A stretch of 9,548 nt of DNA. Source: an uncultured Ruminococcus sp. Its GTDB lineage: Bacteria > Bacillota > Clostridia > Oscillospirales > Acutalibacteraceae. Shown here piece after piece: positions 1 through 7,487 of this stretch. Made by a program: the position numbers and the translations under genes. Positions within the stretch are counted from its first letter, which is position 1, and every line of letters starts with the position of its first letter. The stretch covers positions 1 through 9,548 of the forward strand of contig CAJOHT010000044.1 in NCBI GenBank assembly GCA_905234305.1, in the 5' to 3' direction. The notes beneath the pieces are model-generated. The model did no database searches. It saw nothing but the letters and a program-made list of their open reading frames with translations, and was not told the DNA's origin.

Positions 1-53
1 GCTTAAAGCTACGTTTCAAACCGCCTGTTAATACTAAATCTATTTTCTATATC

Positions 54-1541
54 CTATACCCTGACTCTCACTTTACATTTCAGCTTAATCCCGTTTGTCT
101 TAACGGAAATTACCGCTTTTCCGTTTCTCAAGCCTTTAAACTTACCCGAGGAAGCATTAACCTTAACGATACTGCTGTTGCTTGAGGCAAATGCCGCTTT
201 TCCGACCTGACCGATAATTTTAAGCGCGTAAATTCTGCCCGCTTTTATATTAACCTTTGTTTTATTGAGCTTAGGATTTTTAACCGTAACGGTAAAAGTC
301 TTTTTTACTCCGTTATTCGCTACGGTTATTTTAGCTTTACCCGCTTTTTTACCCGTAACCACTCCCGATGAACTCACCGAAGCGATACTTTTATCGGAGG
401 ATTTATACTTAGTTTTTCCAATACCGTTCTTTATCTCGGAATTGATCTTTATACTCCCCTTAACATAAACGGAGCCTGAGCTTTTCTTGAGTTTTACAAA
501 GGTAGTATAGACATCCTCAAACTCAAAATCATATATATCCGCGTATTCCTTAGCTCCTGAATTCGGCGCTCCGCAGATTTTAAAATCAAGATACGGACGG
601 TTAAAACCGTCTTCATAATAATATCCGAGCGCTCCCTCCATAACGGTTTTTACCGTAGGCGGAACCTTAATGCTTTTCAGGTTATCGCAGCTTTCAAAAG
701 CCCATTTCCCGATTTTCTCAACCGTCTTGGGAATATCGACATTCTCTATTGAGGAAGCGAACAACGCATAATCTCCGATACTTTTAACTATATATCCGTT
801 TACGGTTTCGGGGATTTTCAAATCCGCCGAAGCGTCGTTATAATCCGTTAATTCCGCGCTTCCGTCGGAAGTTAACAGAAAATCCATACCGTTATATGAG
901 GCGCCGTTATATCCCATATTAAGGTCATAGAACTCAAACTTATGCTCCTTGCAGTAACCATCGGCTGCTGTGTTTTCATAACCGAAAATCTTAAAATCGG
1001 AGCGCTGGAAATCATAGTATTTTTTATCTGCCGAGTCGGTATCGTAATAATAGCCGAAAGCGCAGTAGCCTATCTCCTCAACTTCAGCGGGAATAACCGC
1101 GTAGGTCATATCCCAGCAATTCTCAAACGCCGACTCTCCGATTTTTCTGAGACTGTCGGGGAAACGGATTTCCGAAGTGAGTTTTACGCAGTTATAAAAA
1201 GCTGTAGTGCCTATACTTTCCAGCGAACTGCCCAGCTTAACACTCCTAAGGTTTTTTGAATCGGCAAACGCGCTGTCGGAAATACTCTTAAGAGTATCAG
1301 GCAAATAAACACTTTTTAAGGCGCTGTTTCTGAAAGCCTCTTCCCCTATCCCGACAACCTTAAAGCCGTTAAGGGTTTCGGGGATTTCCAAATCCGCCAA
1401 CGTACCGCTGTATGAGGTTATAACAATGCCCTCATCGTTATATTCGACCTCATAATCTCCGATTTGGACCGCGTTCACATTAAACACAAAAACGCTTCCC
1501 AAAACAACAAACGAGAGCAGAACCGCTATTAACTTTTTCAT
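54..1541 (-). CDS. Secreted BspA-like leucine-rich-repeat protein with C-terminal Ig-like (Big_2) domains
   Basis: A 495-residue exported protein, probably a cell-surface or secreted binding protein; the ligand is unknown. Residues 1-24 form a signal peptide (MKK, hydrophobic core, cleavage probably after VNA). Residues ~27-207 and ~214-345 are two related blocks of BspA/TpLRR-type repeats: 'ADLEIPETLNGFKVVGIGEEAF' is echoed by 'ADLKIPETVNGYIVKSIGDYAL', with units such as SIxxxAFxxxxNLxSVxL. Each block ends in a GYYY motif followed by a FKIxGxxN...A...Y.FEF segment. Residues ~347-422 and ~424-495 resemble bacterial Ig-like Big_2 domains (SSDKSIASVSSSGVVTGKKAGKAKITV). There is no LPXTG anchor, and the C-terminus is very basic. 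The ATG at 1541 is chosen because AAGGAGAG lies 8 bases upstream of it; the in-frame GTG at 1550 sits almost on that site. It lies 35 bp after lepA with no visible terminator between, so it may be co-transcribed. Fold class is confident; biological role is not. Confidence 0.88.
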   Translation of the reverse strand: MKKLIAVLLSFVVLGSVFVFNVNAVQIGDYEVEYNDEGIVITSYSGTLADLEIPETLNGFKVVGIGEEAFRNSALKSVYLPDTLKSISDSAFADSKNLRSVKLGSSLESIGTTAFYNCVKLTSEIRFPDSLRKIGESAFENCWDMTYAVIPAEVEEIGYCAFGYYYDTDSADKKYYDFQRSDFKIFGYENTAADGYCKEHKFEFYDLNMGYNGASYNGMDFLLTSDGSAELTDYNDASADLKIPETVNGYIVKSIGDYALFASSIENVDIPKTVEKIGKWAFESCDNLKSIKVPPTVKTVMEGALGYYYEDGFNRPYLDFKICGAPNSGAKEYADIYDFEFEDVYTTFVKLKKSSGSVYVKGSIKINSEIKNGIGKTKYKSSDKSIASVSSSGVVTGKKAGKAKITVANNGVKKTFTVTVKNPKLNKTKVNIKAGRIYALKIIGQVGKAAFASSNSSIVKVNASSGKFKGLRNGKAVISVKTNGIKLKCKVRVRV

Positions 1542-1576
1542 AACATCCACTCTCCTTTGTGTAGATAATAACCGAA

Positions 1577-3364
1577 TTAATCGGTATCCAGCTTAAGCAC
1601 AGCCATAAACGCTTCCTGCGGAACCTCCACAGTACCGAGCTGGCGCATACGCTTTTTACCTTCTTTCTGCTTTTCAAGCAGCTTTTTCTTACGGCTTATA
1701 TCGCCGCCGTAGCATTTAGCAAGTACGTCCTTGCGCATAGCCTTTACGGTTTCACGGGCGATAATCTTTCCGCCGATACACGCCTGAATCGGAACCTCAA
1801 AAAGCTGGCGCGGGATTTTATCCTTTAGCTTCTCCGCCATTTTACGCGCGCGGGGATACGCCTTATCTTTATGAATAATAAAACTCAAAGCGTCAACAAT
1901 TTCGCCGTTAAGCATAATATCGAGCTTAACTAAATCGCTCTTTACGTACTCGGCAAGCTCATAGTCAAACGAAGCGTAGCCTCTTGTACGCGATTTAAGC
2001 GTATCGAAAAAGTCGTAGATAATCTCCGCGAGCGGCAGCTTATAATGGATATCCACACGGTCTGAGTCAATATAATCCATTCCGATAAATACTCCGCGCC
2101 TGTCCTGACAAAGCTCCATAATATTGCCGACATAATCGGCGGGTGAATAAATATGATAATCAATAAGCGCGGGGTCGGGATAATTAGTCGGGTTATCAAT
2201 ATTCTCAACGGTACCGTCGGTTTTATGTATCTTATAAATAACGCTCGGCGCGGTTGTAATAAGGTCTAAGTTATACTCTCGTTCAAGGCGCTCCTGGATA
2301 ATTTCCATATGAAGAAGTCCCAAAAATCCGCAACGGTATCCGAAGCCTAACGCAACCGAGGTTTCGGGTTCAAACGTAAGCGAAGCGTCGTTGAGCTTAA
2401 GTTTTTCAAGAGCGTCCTTAAGGTCGCCGTATTTAGCGCCGTCGAGAGGATAAATTCCGCAGAACACCATCGATTGAGCCTCACGGTATCCGGGGAGCGG
2501 TTCCTCTGCAGGATTTTCGGTTAAGGTAATCGTATCGCCGACCTGAGCGTCTGAAAGCGACTTAATCGAAGCGGCGATATATCCAACCTCGCCCGCGTAA
2601 AGCGCGTCCGTCGACTCCATAGATGTCGCGTGCATAAGTCCGCATTCGACAACATTAAATCTTGAACCTGTAGCCATCAGCTTAAATTCGTCACCAGGAT
2701 GAATCTGCCCCTCCATAAGACGTACATATATAATAACGCCCTTATACGAATCATAATAGCTGTCGAAAATCAATCCCCTTAACGGAGCGTTTATATCTCC
2801 CTCGGGAGCAGGAATATCGCTGACGATTTTCTCAAGCACATCATGGATATTAATCCCCTGCTTTGCGGAAATCCGCGGAGCGTCCTCAGCAGGAATACCG
2901 ATAACATCCTCAATCTCGTTAATAACCCTTTCGGGGTCGGCTGAGGGCAGGTCTATTTTATTGACAACAGGAACAATCTCAAGTCCGCTGTCAACGGCTA
3001 AATACGTATTCGCGAGCGTCTGGGCCTCAATTCCCTGAGAAGCGTCGACAATCAGCACCGCTCCTTCACACGCGGCAAGCGAACGGCTGACCTCGTAGTT
3101 AAAATCAACGTGACCCGGGGTATCTATTAAATTAAGCAGATACTCATTTCCGTCATCCGCGTTATAAACAGTAGTAACGGCGCGCGCCTTTATCGTAATG
3201 CCTCGCTCGCGCTCAAGCTCCATATCGTCAAGAATCTGAGCCTCCATATCGCGTACCGCGACGCTTTTTGTAAGCTCAAGTATACGGTCGGCAAGCGTAC
3301 TTTTTCCGTGGTCTATATGCGCTATTATTGAAAAATTCCTAATTTTATCCTGTTCAAATTTCAA
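1577..3364 (-). CDS. lepA: Elongation factor 4 (back-translocating translational GTPase LepA)
   Basis: A ribosome-associated GTPase of the EF-G/EF-Tu superfamily, linked in the family to back-translocation and to ribosome assembly or initiation under stress. It has 595 residues, normal for LepA (~600), and appears intact. Visible GTPase motifs: P-loop AHIDHGKST (~15-23), switch region [12 protein letters not shown] (~53-63), DTPGH (~81-85), NKID (~135-138) and SAK (~166-168). The beta-barrel and EF-G-like domains follow ([22 protein letters not shown]), then the LepA-specific C-terminal domain ([20 protein letters not shown]). The TTG at 3364 is preferred: AGGTGAT (3369-3375), matching the 16S anti-SD, lies 8 bases upstream. 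The alternative GTG at 3373 is inside that site and has no purine-rich sequence before it; using it adds only three residues. A strong promoter lies ~30 bases upstream. The LRR gene follows after 35 bp. Confidence 0.97.
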   Translation of the reverse strand: MKFEQDKIRNFSIIAHIDHGKSTLADRILELTKSVAVRDMEAQILDDMELERERGITIKARAVTTVYNADDGNEYLLNLIDTPGHVDFNYEVSRSLAACEGAVLIVDASQGIEAQTLANTYLAVDSGLEIVPVVNKIDLPSADPERVINEIEDVIGIPAEDAPRISAKQGINIHDVLEKIVSDIPAPEGDINAPLRGLIFDSYYDSYKGVIIYVRLMEGQIHPGDEFKLMATGSRFNVVECGLMHATSMESTDALYAGEVGYIAASIKSLSDAQVGDTITLTENPAEEPLPGYREAQSMVFCGIYPLDGAKYGDLKDALEKLKLNDASLTFEPETSVALGFGYRCGFLGLLHMEIIQERLEREYNLDLITTAPSVIYKIHKTDGTVENIDNPTNYPDPALIDYHIYSPADYVGNIMELCQDRRGVFIGMDYIDSDRVDIHYKLPLAEIIYDFFDTLKSRTRGYASFDYELAEYVKSDLVKLDIMLNGEIVDALSFIIHKDKAYPRARKMAEKLKDKIPRQLFEVPIQACIGGKIIARETVKAMRKDVLAKCYGGDISRKKKLLEKQKEGKKRMRQLGTVEVPQEAFMAVLKLDTD

Positions 3365-3394
3365 CTCAATCACCTATACATAATAATTCATTAT

Positions 3395-3424
3395 ATTATA
3401 CCATATTTTTATTCTCCTCGTCAA
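3395..3424 (-). promoter_or_regulatory. SigmaA-type promoter for lepA
   Basis: On the minus strand, TTGACG (3419-3424) and TATAAT (3395-3400) are separated by 18 bases, and TGG precedes the -10 box, giving an extended -10 feature. The predicted start near 3388 leaves a leader of ~24 bases before the TTG start of lepA. The -35 hexamer falls on the edge of the repeat described at 3451-3510: the GACGAGGAGA segment here also occurs upstream of rqcH, where it serves as ribosome binding site. Confidence 0.8.
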
Positions 3425-3450
3425 TCCGTGCATTCCCTATTTTAAGTCCA

Positions 3451-3510
3451 TCTCCCCCTGGCCATAGTGCCGCTATCAAGTTTTGGATATATTGGATAGG
3501 TTCTGCTAAA
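3451..3510. repeat. Dispersed ~60-bp repeat core, copy A
   Basis: This copy aligns without gaps over 60 bases with copy B at 7329-7388, and with a 2-base deletion to copy C at 7428-7485. The most conserved part is the right half: TTTTGGATA, a variable 3-5 bases, then GGATAGGTTCTGCTA. Similarity to copy B continues leftward (CTCCTCGTCA, TGCA-TCCCT spacing) to about 3414, at equal length. It has no ORF and no homology I recognise to a named repeat family. It lies between the Na/Pi transporter gene terminator and the lepA promoter. The rest of the 3374-3658 gap is the promoter, this copy, its heptamer tail and the terminator. Confidence 0.75.
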
Positions 3511-3513
3511 AAA

Positions 3514-3604
3514 AGTAGGAAGTGGAAAGTGATAAGCGGTAAGTTCTAAAAACTGCGAACCGAGAACTGTGAACTGCTTACCTCCTTCTATTGCTTATTA
3601 CATA
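3514..3604. repeat. Degenerate tandem 7-bp repeat array attached to core copy A
   Basis: About 13 units of period 7 can be laid out: AGTAGGA, AGTGGAA, AGTGATA, AGCGGTA, AGTTCTA, AAAACTG, CGAACCG, AGAACTG, TGAACTG, CTTACCT, CCTTCTA, TTGCTTA, TTACATA. Neighbouring units resemble each other more than distant ones. The array contains nested inverted repeats: GGTAAG (3539-3544) with CTTACC (3577-3582), and AGTTCT (3542-3547) with AGAACT (3563-3568). Read on the minus strand it starts GTAATAA GCAATAG, like the array next to rlmH. It abuts the transporter gene terminator at 3604. Confidence 0.65.
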
Positions 3605-3635
3605 AAAATCGGTCGGAAGCAACGCTTCCAACCGA
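3604..3635 (-). terminator. Rho-independent terminator of the Na/Pi transporter gene
   Basis: On the minus strand a 12-bp stem, TCGGTTGGAAGC paired with GCTTCCGACCGA (one G-U pair), encloses a 3-base loop GTT and is followed directly by TTTTT. It begins 24 bases after the TAA of the transporter gene at 3659. It separates that gene from the lepA transcription unit. Confidence 0.9.
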
Positions 3636-3658
3636 CCTGTTAATTGTTAATTAAATTG

Positions 3659-5314
3659 TTAACTCTGTATCGCCTGCGGATGCTTATACGGTATACAGAA
3701 CGCTACCGTTACGGCGTGGTCGCCTACTCTCTCGAGGTTCGTAAGAAGCTCGATAAAGATAATTCCCGCTTCCGCGCTGCATTCGCCAGACGCGAGACGT
3801 CTAATATGATTCTGCCTGAACAGTTCGCAGTACTCGTCAATCTGATCCTCAGCCCTCATAACCGCTTCGGTTAAATTCGGATCCTTGCTCTGATTTGCGA
3901 ACATATAGAAGCTGTCCTCAAGAATCTGCTGTACTACTTCAAACAGCGTTTTAAGTTCCTTTTTAGCTACGTCGCTTAATACAACTTCTCCGCTGATTAT
4001 CTGGGAAGCGCTTTCGCAGATATTCTCGCTTCGGTCTCCTATACGCTCCAAATCCTGGATAGCGTTATACATAGCGCCCATAACCTTTCGGTCATAGTCC
4101 ATTATATCAAGACCGTTAATCTTAACGATATACTTAGTAATACTGTTAGTCAGTTTATCGACTACCTTCTCATTTTCCTCGACCTTCTGAATAGCCTTAG
4201 CGTTTCCGTTTACAGCCGCGTCATATGCCCAATCAAAACTATCGCGCGCAAGCTGCGCAAGACGGGCGCACTCTTTTTCAGTCTGCTGAACAGCTACAGG
4301 AGGCGTGGTAAGAATACGGGAATCGAGATATACGGTAACTCCGTCATCATCTTCATCCTTATCAGGCATAATAAGTTTAGTGAGTTTTATCAGAATACCC
4401 GACGCAGGCATCAGCATAAGCGTTCTTATAATATTGAATACGATATGTACCGCAGAAATCTGTCTGGGAACATTATTCCTAAGACCAGGGATATTCGTAA
4501 ACAGCTTTACGACCGAGAAATCCGTCGGCGCTATCGCTATCGTAACTCCCATAAGAATTACCGCGCCGATAAAGCACATTATAAAGTTAAACAGCGCCGC
4601 TTGCTTAGCCTGACGGTTAGCTCCCGCCGCACTCAAGAACACAGGCATACACGCGCCGACGTTCATACCGTAGATAATATAAACGCAGCTCTCAAGCGTC
4701 ACGGCTCCGCTCATACCGAGCGCCATCAGAATACCGACCGTAGCGGATGAACTCTGCATAATCGCGGTAATCAGGAGTCCGAGTAAAAATCCGAGCAAAG
4801 GGGAAGAAATCGTGCTGATAAAATCAAGGAACGGTTTTGAGTGTTTAAGTCCGTCGAAGCTCTCGCTCATAAACGTCATACCCATAAACAGAATACCGAA
4901 TCCCGCGGCTATCTGAGCATAGTAACGGTAATTATTCTTTTTAACAAAGATAATAACCGCGACACCTACAAACGTAAATATCGGCACAATATCCTTGATA
5001 TTGATTGAAAGGAGCAGCGAGGTTGCCGTAGTACCGATTTTTGAGCCGAAAAGTATTCCGACCGACTGTCCGAGATTCATAAGTCCCGCGTTAACAAAAC
5101 CGATTACCATAGCGTCGGTAGCCGCCGAACTCTGGATTACGGCTGTCACCAACACGCCGACAAGCATAGCAAGATACTTATTACTCGTTATTTTTTCAAG
5201 CAGCGTTCTCAGTTTGGAACCCGCAGCAAGTTCAAGGCCTTCACCCATAAACTTCATACCGAACAGGAAGAGTCCAAGTCCGCCTAAAACGCCTATTATA
5301 TCATAAACTGACAT
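3659..5314 (-). CDS. Na+/phosphate cotransporter family protein (NptA/YjbB-like) with C-terminal PhoU-like domain
   Basis: A membrane protein of 551 residues predicted to couple phosphate movement to sodium; in bacterial members the direction (import or export) is debated. The membrane domain spans ~1-315 and carries the two inverted Na/Pi repeats with the signature QSSA motifs: QSSAATDAMVIGFVNAG at 61-77 and QSSSATVGILMALGMSG at 187-203. GSKIGTTAT (~90-98) and GMNVGAC (~216-222) are the matching second halves. An acidic linker (PDKDEDDDG, ~317-325) leads to a cytosolic helical domain (~345-545) with two PhoU-type metal-binding helices, LERIGDRSENI (~422-432) and LERVGDHAVTVA (~527-538). PhoU-like domains usually regulate phosphate transporters, so this fusion probably carries its own regulator. 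Length is typical of the fused family. The start is supported by GAGGAGG upstream of ATG 5314. It appears monocistronic: 205-bp gap before it and a strong terminator after it. Confidence 0.93.
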   Translation of the reverse strand: MSVYDIIGVLGGLGLFLFGMKFMGEGLELAAGSKLRTLLEKITSNKYLAMLVGVLVTAVIQSSAATDAMVIGFVNAGLMNLGQSVGILFGSKIGTTATSLLLSINIKDIVPIFTFVGVAVIIFVKKNNYRYYAQIAAGFGILFMGMTFMSESFDGLKHSKPFLDFISTISSPLLGFLLGLLITAIMQSSSATVGILMALGMSGAVTLESCVYIIYGMNVGACMPVFLSAAGANRQAKQAALFNFIMCFIGAVILMGVTIAIAPTDFSVVKLFTNIPGLRNNVPRQISAVHIVFNIIRTLMLMPASGILIKLTKLIMPDKDEDDDGVTVYLDSRILTTPPVAVQQTEKECARLAQLARDSFDWAYDAAVNGNAKAIQKVEENEKVVDKLTNSITKYIVKINGLDIMDYDRKVMGAMYNAIQDLERIGDRSENICESASQIISGEVVLSDVAKKELKTLFEVVQQILEDSFYMFANQSKDPNLTEAVMRAEDQIDEYCELFRQNHIRRLASGECSAEAGIIFIELLTNLERVGDHAVTVAFCIPYKHPQAIQS

Positions 5315-5337
5315 AATTCCCTCCTCAACAGGGAGTT
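5315..5337 (-). promoter_or_regulatory. Hairpin overlapping the ribosome binding site of the Na/Pi transporter gene
   Basis: Minus-strand AACTCCCT (5330-5337) can pair with AGGGAATT (5315-5322) around a 7-base loop, with one C-A mismatch. The 3' arm and loop contain the GGAGGG Shine-Dalgarno sequence, so the fold would partly hide it. A control role is inference; no known riboswitch consensus is recognised. Confidence 0.35.
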
Positions 5338-5400
5338 CTTTAATTCCGCCGCCAACAGCATTCTACTCCAAAAAAGTTATCTTCAAAGTTAAATGTCAGG

Positions 5401-5460
5401 CGAAATAAAAGAAAAACTTTTTATTCGTTTTTATGGTGAAAAATCGCCAAATTCCACCAT
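5401..5460. repeat. Two adjacent inverted repeats in the 205-bp rqcH/transporter gap
   Basis: ATGGTG (5433-5438) pairs with CACCAT (5455-5460), extendable to 9 bp with one wobble. CGAAATAAAAG (5401-5411) pairs imperfectly with CTTTTTATTCG (5417-5427). Read on the plus strand each is followed by a T run (TTTTTATGG and TTTTCATAAT), so they look like plus-strand terminators, but no plus-strand gene precedes them. On the minus strand neither has a T tract. No convincing promoter was found elsewhere in 5315-5519; a weak TTGAAG-15-TAGAAT pair lies just before the transporter leader. No clear rqcH terminator was found either. Confidence 0.4.
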
Positions 5461-5519
5461 TTTCATAATAATATATATTTCTCAAGAATTTATTCTTTTT
5501 TAGAATTATTGAAAAATTT

Positions 5520-7283
5520 TTATGCGTTGTTTTCCTCTTTAATTTCGGGAAGCGCGGGGTCAACATAAACTGTACGGTTATTTACAAATATTACCATACC
5601 TGGTTTAGCTCCCGCAGGCTTGCTCACATCCTTTATCAAGGTATAGTCCACAGGCACGTTCGAGCTTTCCTTAGCCTTACTATGGAACGCCGCAACGCGC
5701 GCCGCTTCAATCACCGCGGTTTCGGTAATCTCCCTGCCCTCAGTTATAACGATTGTATGCGAACCCGGGATATCCTTAGTATGGAACCAAAAGTCGCGCT
5801 TTCGGGCAGTTTTTAAAGTCAGCTCATCGTTCTGCTTATTATTCCTGCCAACTAATACCTTAAAGCCGTCGGAGGTCATATACTCTAAAGGTGCAAGCGG
5901 CTGCGGCTTTTTACGGGCATTTTTATTACGCTTTATATATCCCTGTTCCATAAATTCCAGGCGAATCTGAGAAAGCTCCTTTTCGCTAACCGCTCTCGAA
6001 AGCTCATCCCTCAACGTTTCAAGATACTCCAGCTCCTCCTCGCCATTTTTTATCTGAACCGTCAGCACCTGTTCGGCGGTTTTTGCCTTATTATAGTTCT
6101 TATAATACCTCTGGGCGTTCTGAGCGGGAGATATCGCGGGATTGAGCTTAATTTCAATCATAGCATTATTCTCGTCATAAAAGTTTTCGACAGTTACGCT
6201 CTCGGCTCCGCGTTCAATACGATAGAGATTCGCCTGAAGCAAATCGCCCTTAATCCTGAGTTCCTCTCTATCCGCACAATTTTCAAGCTCCTGCTTCTGA
6301 ATATTAATCTTATTCGAAGTCCTGTGGATAAGATTTGTAAGAATTTTTGACAAATCCGCGGATTTAACCCTCATTCGGTCAATACTGTCGCGCTCATAAT
6401 AAAAGCTGTCCAAAAGCCTGCTGAAGCTCTCAAAACGTTTACTTTCGCATAAAGAACCGTACTGTTCTATAAACATATACGACGTCTCAAACGGCTTGCT
6501 GTCGCCCTTATGATAAAGCATATAAGGCTCGCCCTTGCAGGTAAGCGTTATATCGGCGAGCTTTTCAATCTCCTTCTCAAGCCTGAGCTTATCCTCCTCG
6601 CCGAGGGTTTTGTTACTGAGCATTTTATCTCCCGACGTTCTAAACTCAAGCTCGCGGCAGGTCAACGGCGCTATTCCCTCGACCGCTCCCAAAACCGCCT
6701 TATTAAGCTGTTTTTCTGCGGGAGTATTGATTATTCTTTCAACTGCCTTATACGGTTTTTCCAGCAATATATTAACCTTATCCTGCGGCTCGGGGAATTC
6801 ATATTTTATATTTGGCAGCACTATTCTTTTTGACGACATTGTCATATCAACCCGCTTAAGCGCGTCGATAATAACTCCGTTTCCGTCGACAAGGATAACA
6901 TTACTGTACTTACCCATTATCTCAACTACTACGGTTATTTTGACAGTATCTCCGAGTTCGTTAACACATTCAAACTCAAGACTCACAATCCTGTCCAAAC
7001 CGCGCTGATAAACGTCAACGAGCTTTCCCGAGCCCAGCCGCTTTCTCATAAGCATACAGAGCATCGGCGGTTTAGCGGGATTTTCTACGCTGTATTCGGT
7101 AAAATGAACGCGCGGAGAATTGGCTCTTGTTGGGAGCAAGAGCTTTTTATTTCCTCCGAGCGAGCGAAGGTTTATTAAAATTTCATCTCTGTTAGGCTGA
7201 TAAATCTGCGAAATCCTTGCGCCTAACGCCTGAGTTTTAAGCTCATTCACAATATGATGAAGCATTATCCCGTCAAACGCCAT
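5520..7283 (-). CDS. rqcH: Ribosome quality control protein RqcH (Rqc2/NEMF/NFACT family)
   Basis: RqcH binds obstructed 50S subunits carrying peptidyl-tRNA and recruits tRNA-Ala to add C-terminal alanine tails that mark stalled nascent chains for degradation; the older name is fibronectin-binding protein FbpA. The 587 residues have the usual NFACT layout. The N-terminal NFACT-N domain (MAFDGIMLHHIVNEL; LLPTRANSPRVHFTEY ~49-64; EIMGKYSNVILVD ~121-133) includes the Asp97-Arg98 pair in RGLDR, the conserved DR motif needed for tailing in characterised RqcH. A helix-hairpin-helix and coiled-coil middle follows (~180-440), then a basic linker (KRNKNARKKPQPL ~451-463). The NFACT-R domain (~465-575) has DGFKVLVGRNNKQND and DFWFHTKDIPGSHT. 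The start has GAGGAG 8 bases before ATG 7283. It lies downstream of yycJ-rlmH across repeats with no terminator, so read-through is possible. Confidence 0.95.
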   Translation of the reverse strand: MAFDGIMLHHIVNELKTQALGARISQIYQPNRDEILINLRSLGGNKKLLLPTRANSPRVHFTEYSVENPAKPPMLCMLMRKRLGSGKLVDVYQRGLDRIVSLEFECVNELGDTVKITVVVEIMGKYSNVILVDGNGVIIDALKRVDMTMSSKRIVLPNIKYEFPEPQDKVNILLEKPYKAVERIINTPAEKQLNKAVLGAVEGIAPLTCRELEFRTSGDKMLSNKTLGEEDKLRLEKEIEKLADITLTCKGEPYMLYHKGDSKPFETSYMFIEQYGSLCESKRFESFSRLLDSFYYERDSIDRMRVKSADLSKILTNLIHRTSNKINIQKQELENCADREELRIKGDLLQANLYRIERGAESVTVENFYDENNAMIEIKLNPAISPAQNAQRYYKNYNKAKTAEQVLTVQIKNGEEELEYLETLRDELSRAVSEKELSQIRLEFMEQGYIKRNKNARKKPQPLAPLEYMTSDGFKVLVGRNNKQNDELTLKTARKRDFWFHTKDIPGSHTIVITEGREITETAVIEAARVAAFHSKAKESSNVPVDYTLIKDVSKPAGAKPGMVIFVNNRTVYVDPALPEIKEENNA

Positions 7284-7328
7284 TTTTAAATCTCCTCGTC
7301 ACCACTTGCAGTCCCTCTCTAAATACGC

Positions 7329-7388
7329 TATCCCCCTAACCCTAGATCCTATGTCAGGTTTTGGATAGCACATAAAGGTTCTGCTATA
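7329..7388. repeat. Dispersed ~60-bp repeat core, copy B
   Basis: This copy aligns end to end with copy A (3451-3510). Shared parts include TCCCCCT near the left, GGTTTTGGATA in the middle and AGGTTCTGCTA at the right. GCTATCC (7327-7333) is perfectly complementary to GGATAGC (7363-7369), so the copy can fold into a 7-bp stem with a loop of about 30 bases. The equivalent pairing is weaker in A and C. The similarity to copy A continues left to about 7292, which is the GAGGAG ribosome binding site of rqcH. Confidence 0.75.
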
Positions 7389-7390
7389 GA

Positions 7391-7418
7391 CTTATTACTT
7401 ATTATCTATTATTTATTA
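7391..7418. repeat. Tandem 7-bp repeat array, four units, attached to core copy B
   Basis: Four contiguous units: CTTATTA, CTTATTA, TCTATTA, TTTATTA. They begin two bases after core copy B, the same junction (CTATAGA then CTTATTA) as at copy C. A short AT-rich spacer then leads into copy C. Confidence 0.85.
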
Positions 7419-7427
7419 TCTAGATAA

Positions 7428-7485
7428 TATCCCCTAACCTTTTACCCTTATCAAATTTTGGATACATAGGATAGGTTCTACTATA
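7428..7485. repeat. Dispersed ~60-bp repeat core, copy C
   Basis: This copy is 58 bases long and follows copy B in the same orientation, forming a tandem composite of core plus heptamers, core plus heptamers. It shares CCCCTAACC with B and TTTTGGATA, GGATAGGTTCT with A. On the minus strand a weak promoter-like pair, TTGATA (7449-7454) and TATTAT (7424-7429) with 19-base spacing, could help drive rqcH, but the spacing is poor. I would not call it without data. Confidence 0.72.
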
Positions 7486-7487
7486 GA

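Noticed and set aside
1..53. Terminator or gene end downstream of the LRR protein
   Set aside because: Only 53 bases are visible; no stem with a T run and no recognisable coding end.
265..1259. Plus-strand open frames opposite the LRR gene
   Set aside because: They are antisense to a well-supported gene, lack ribosome binding sites and give low-complexity hydrophobic or unrecognisable products.
1480..2208. Alternative minus-strand frames within or across lepA and the LRR gene start
   Set aside because: They overlap lepA in another frame and have no motifs; lepA is complete and uninterrupted.
3374..3658. Degraded insertion sequence in the transporter/lepA gap
   Set aside because: No transposase fragment, no terminal inverted repeats and no target duplication were seen; the gap is accounted for by promoter, core, heptamers and terminator.
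3644..5306. Plus-strand open frames opposite the Na/Pi transporter gene
   Set aside because: The transporter frame has clear family motifs throughout. The antisense frames have none and no initiation signals.
6510..7008. Plus-strand frames opposite rqcH, one serine-rich
   Set aside because: Serine-rich translation is a by-product of reading the complement of charged coiled-coil codons; no ribosome binding site or family resemblance.
7424..7454. Promoter for rqcH (TTGATA-19-TATTAT)
   Set aside because: Spacing is 19 bases and the -10 lies in AT-rich repeat sequence where such matches arise by chance; mentioned only as a weak possibility.
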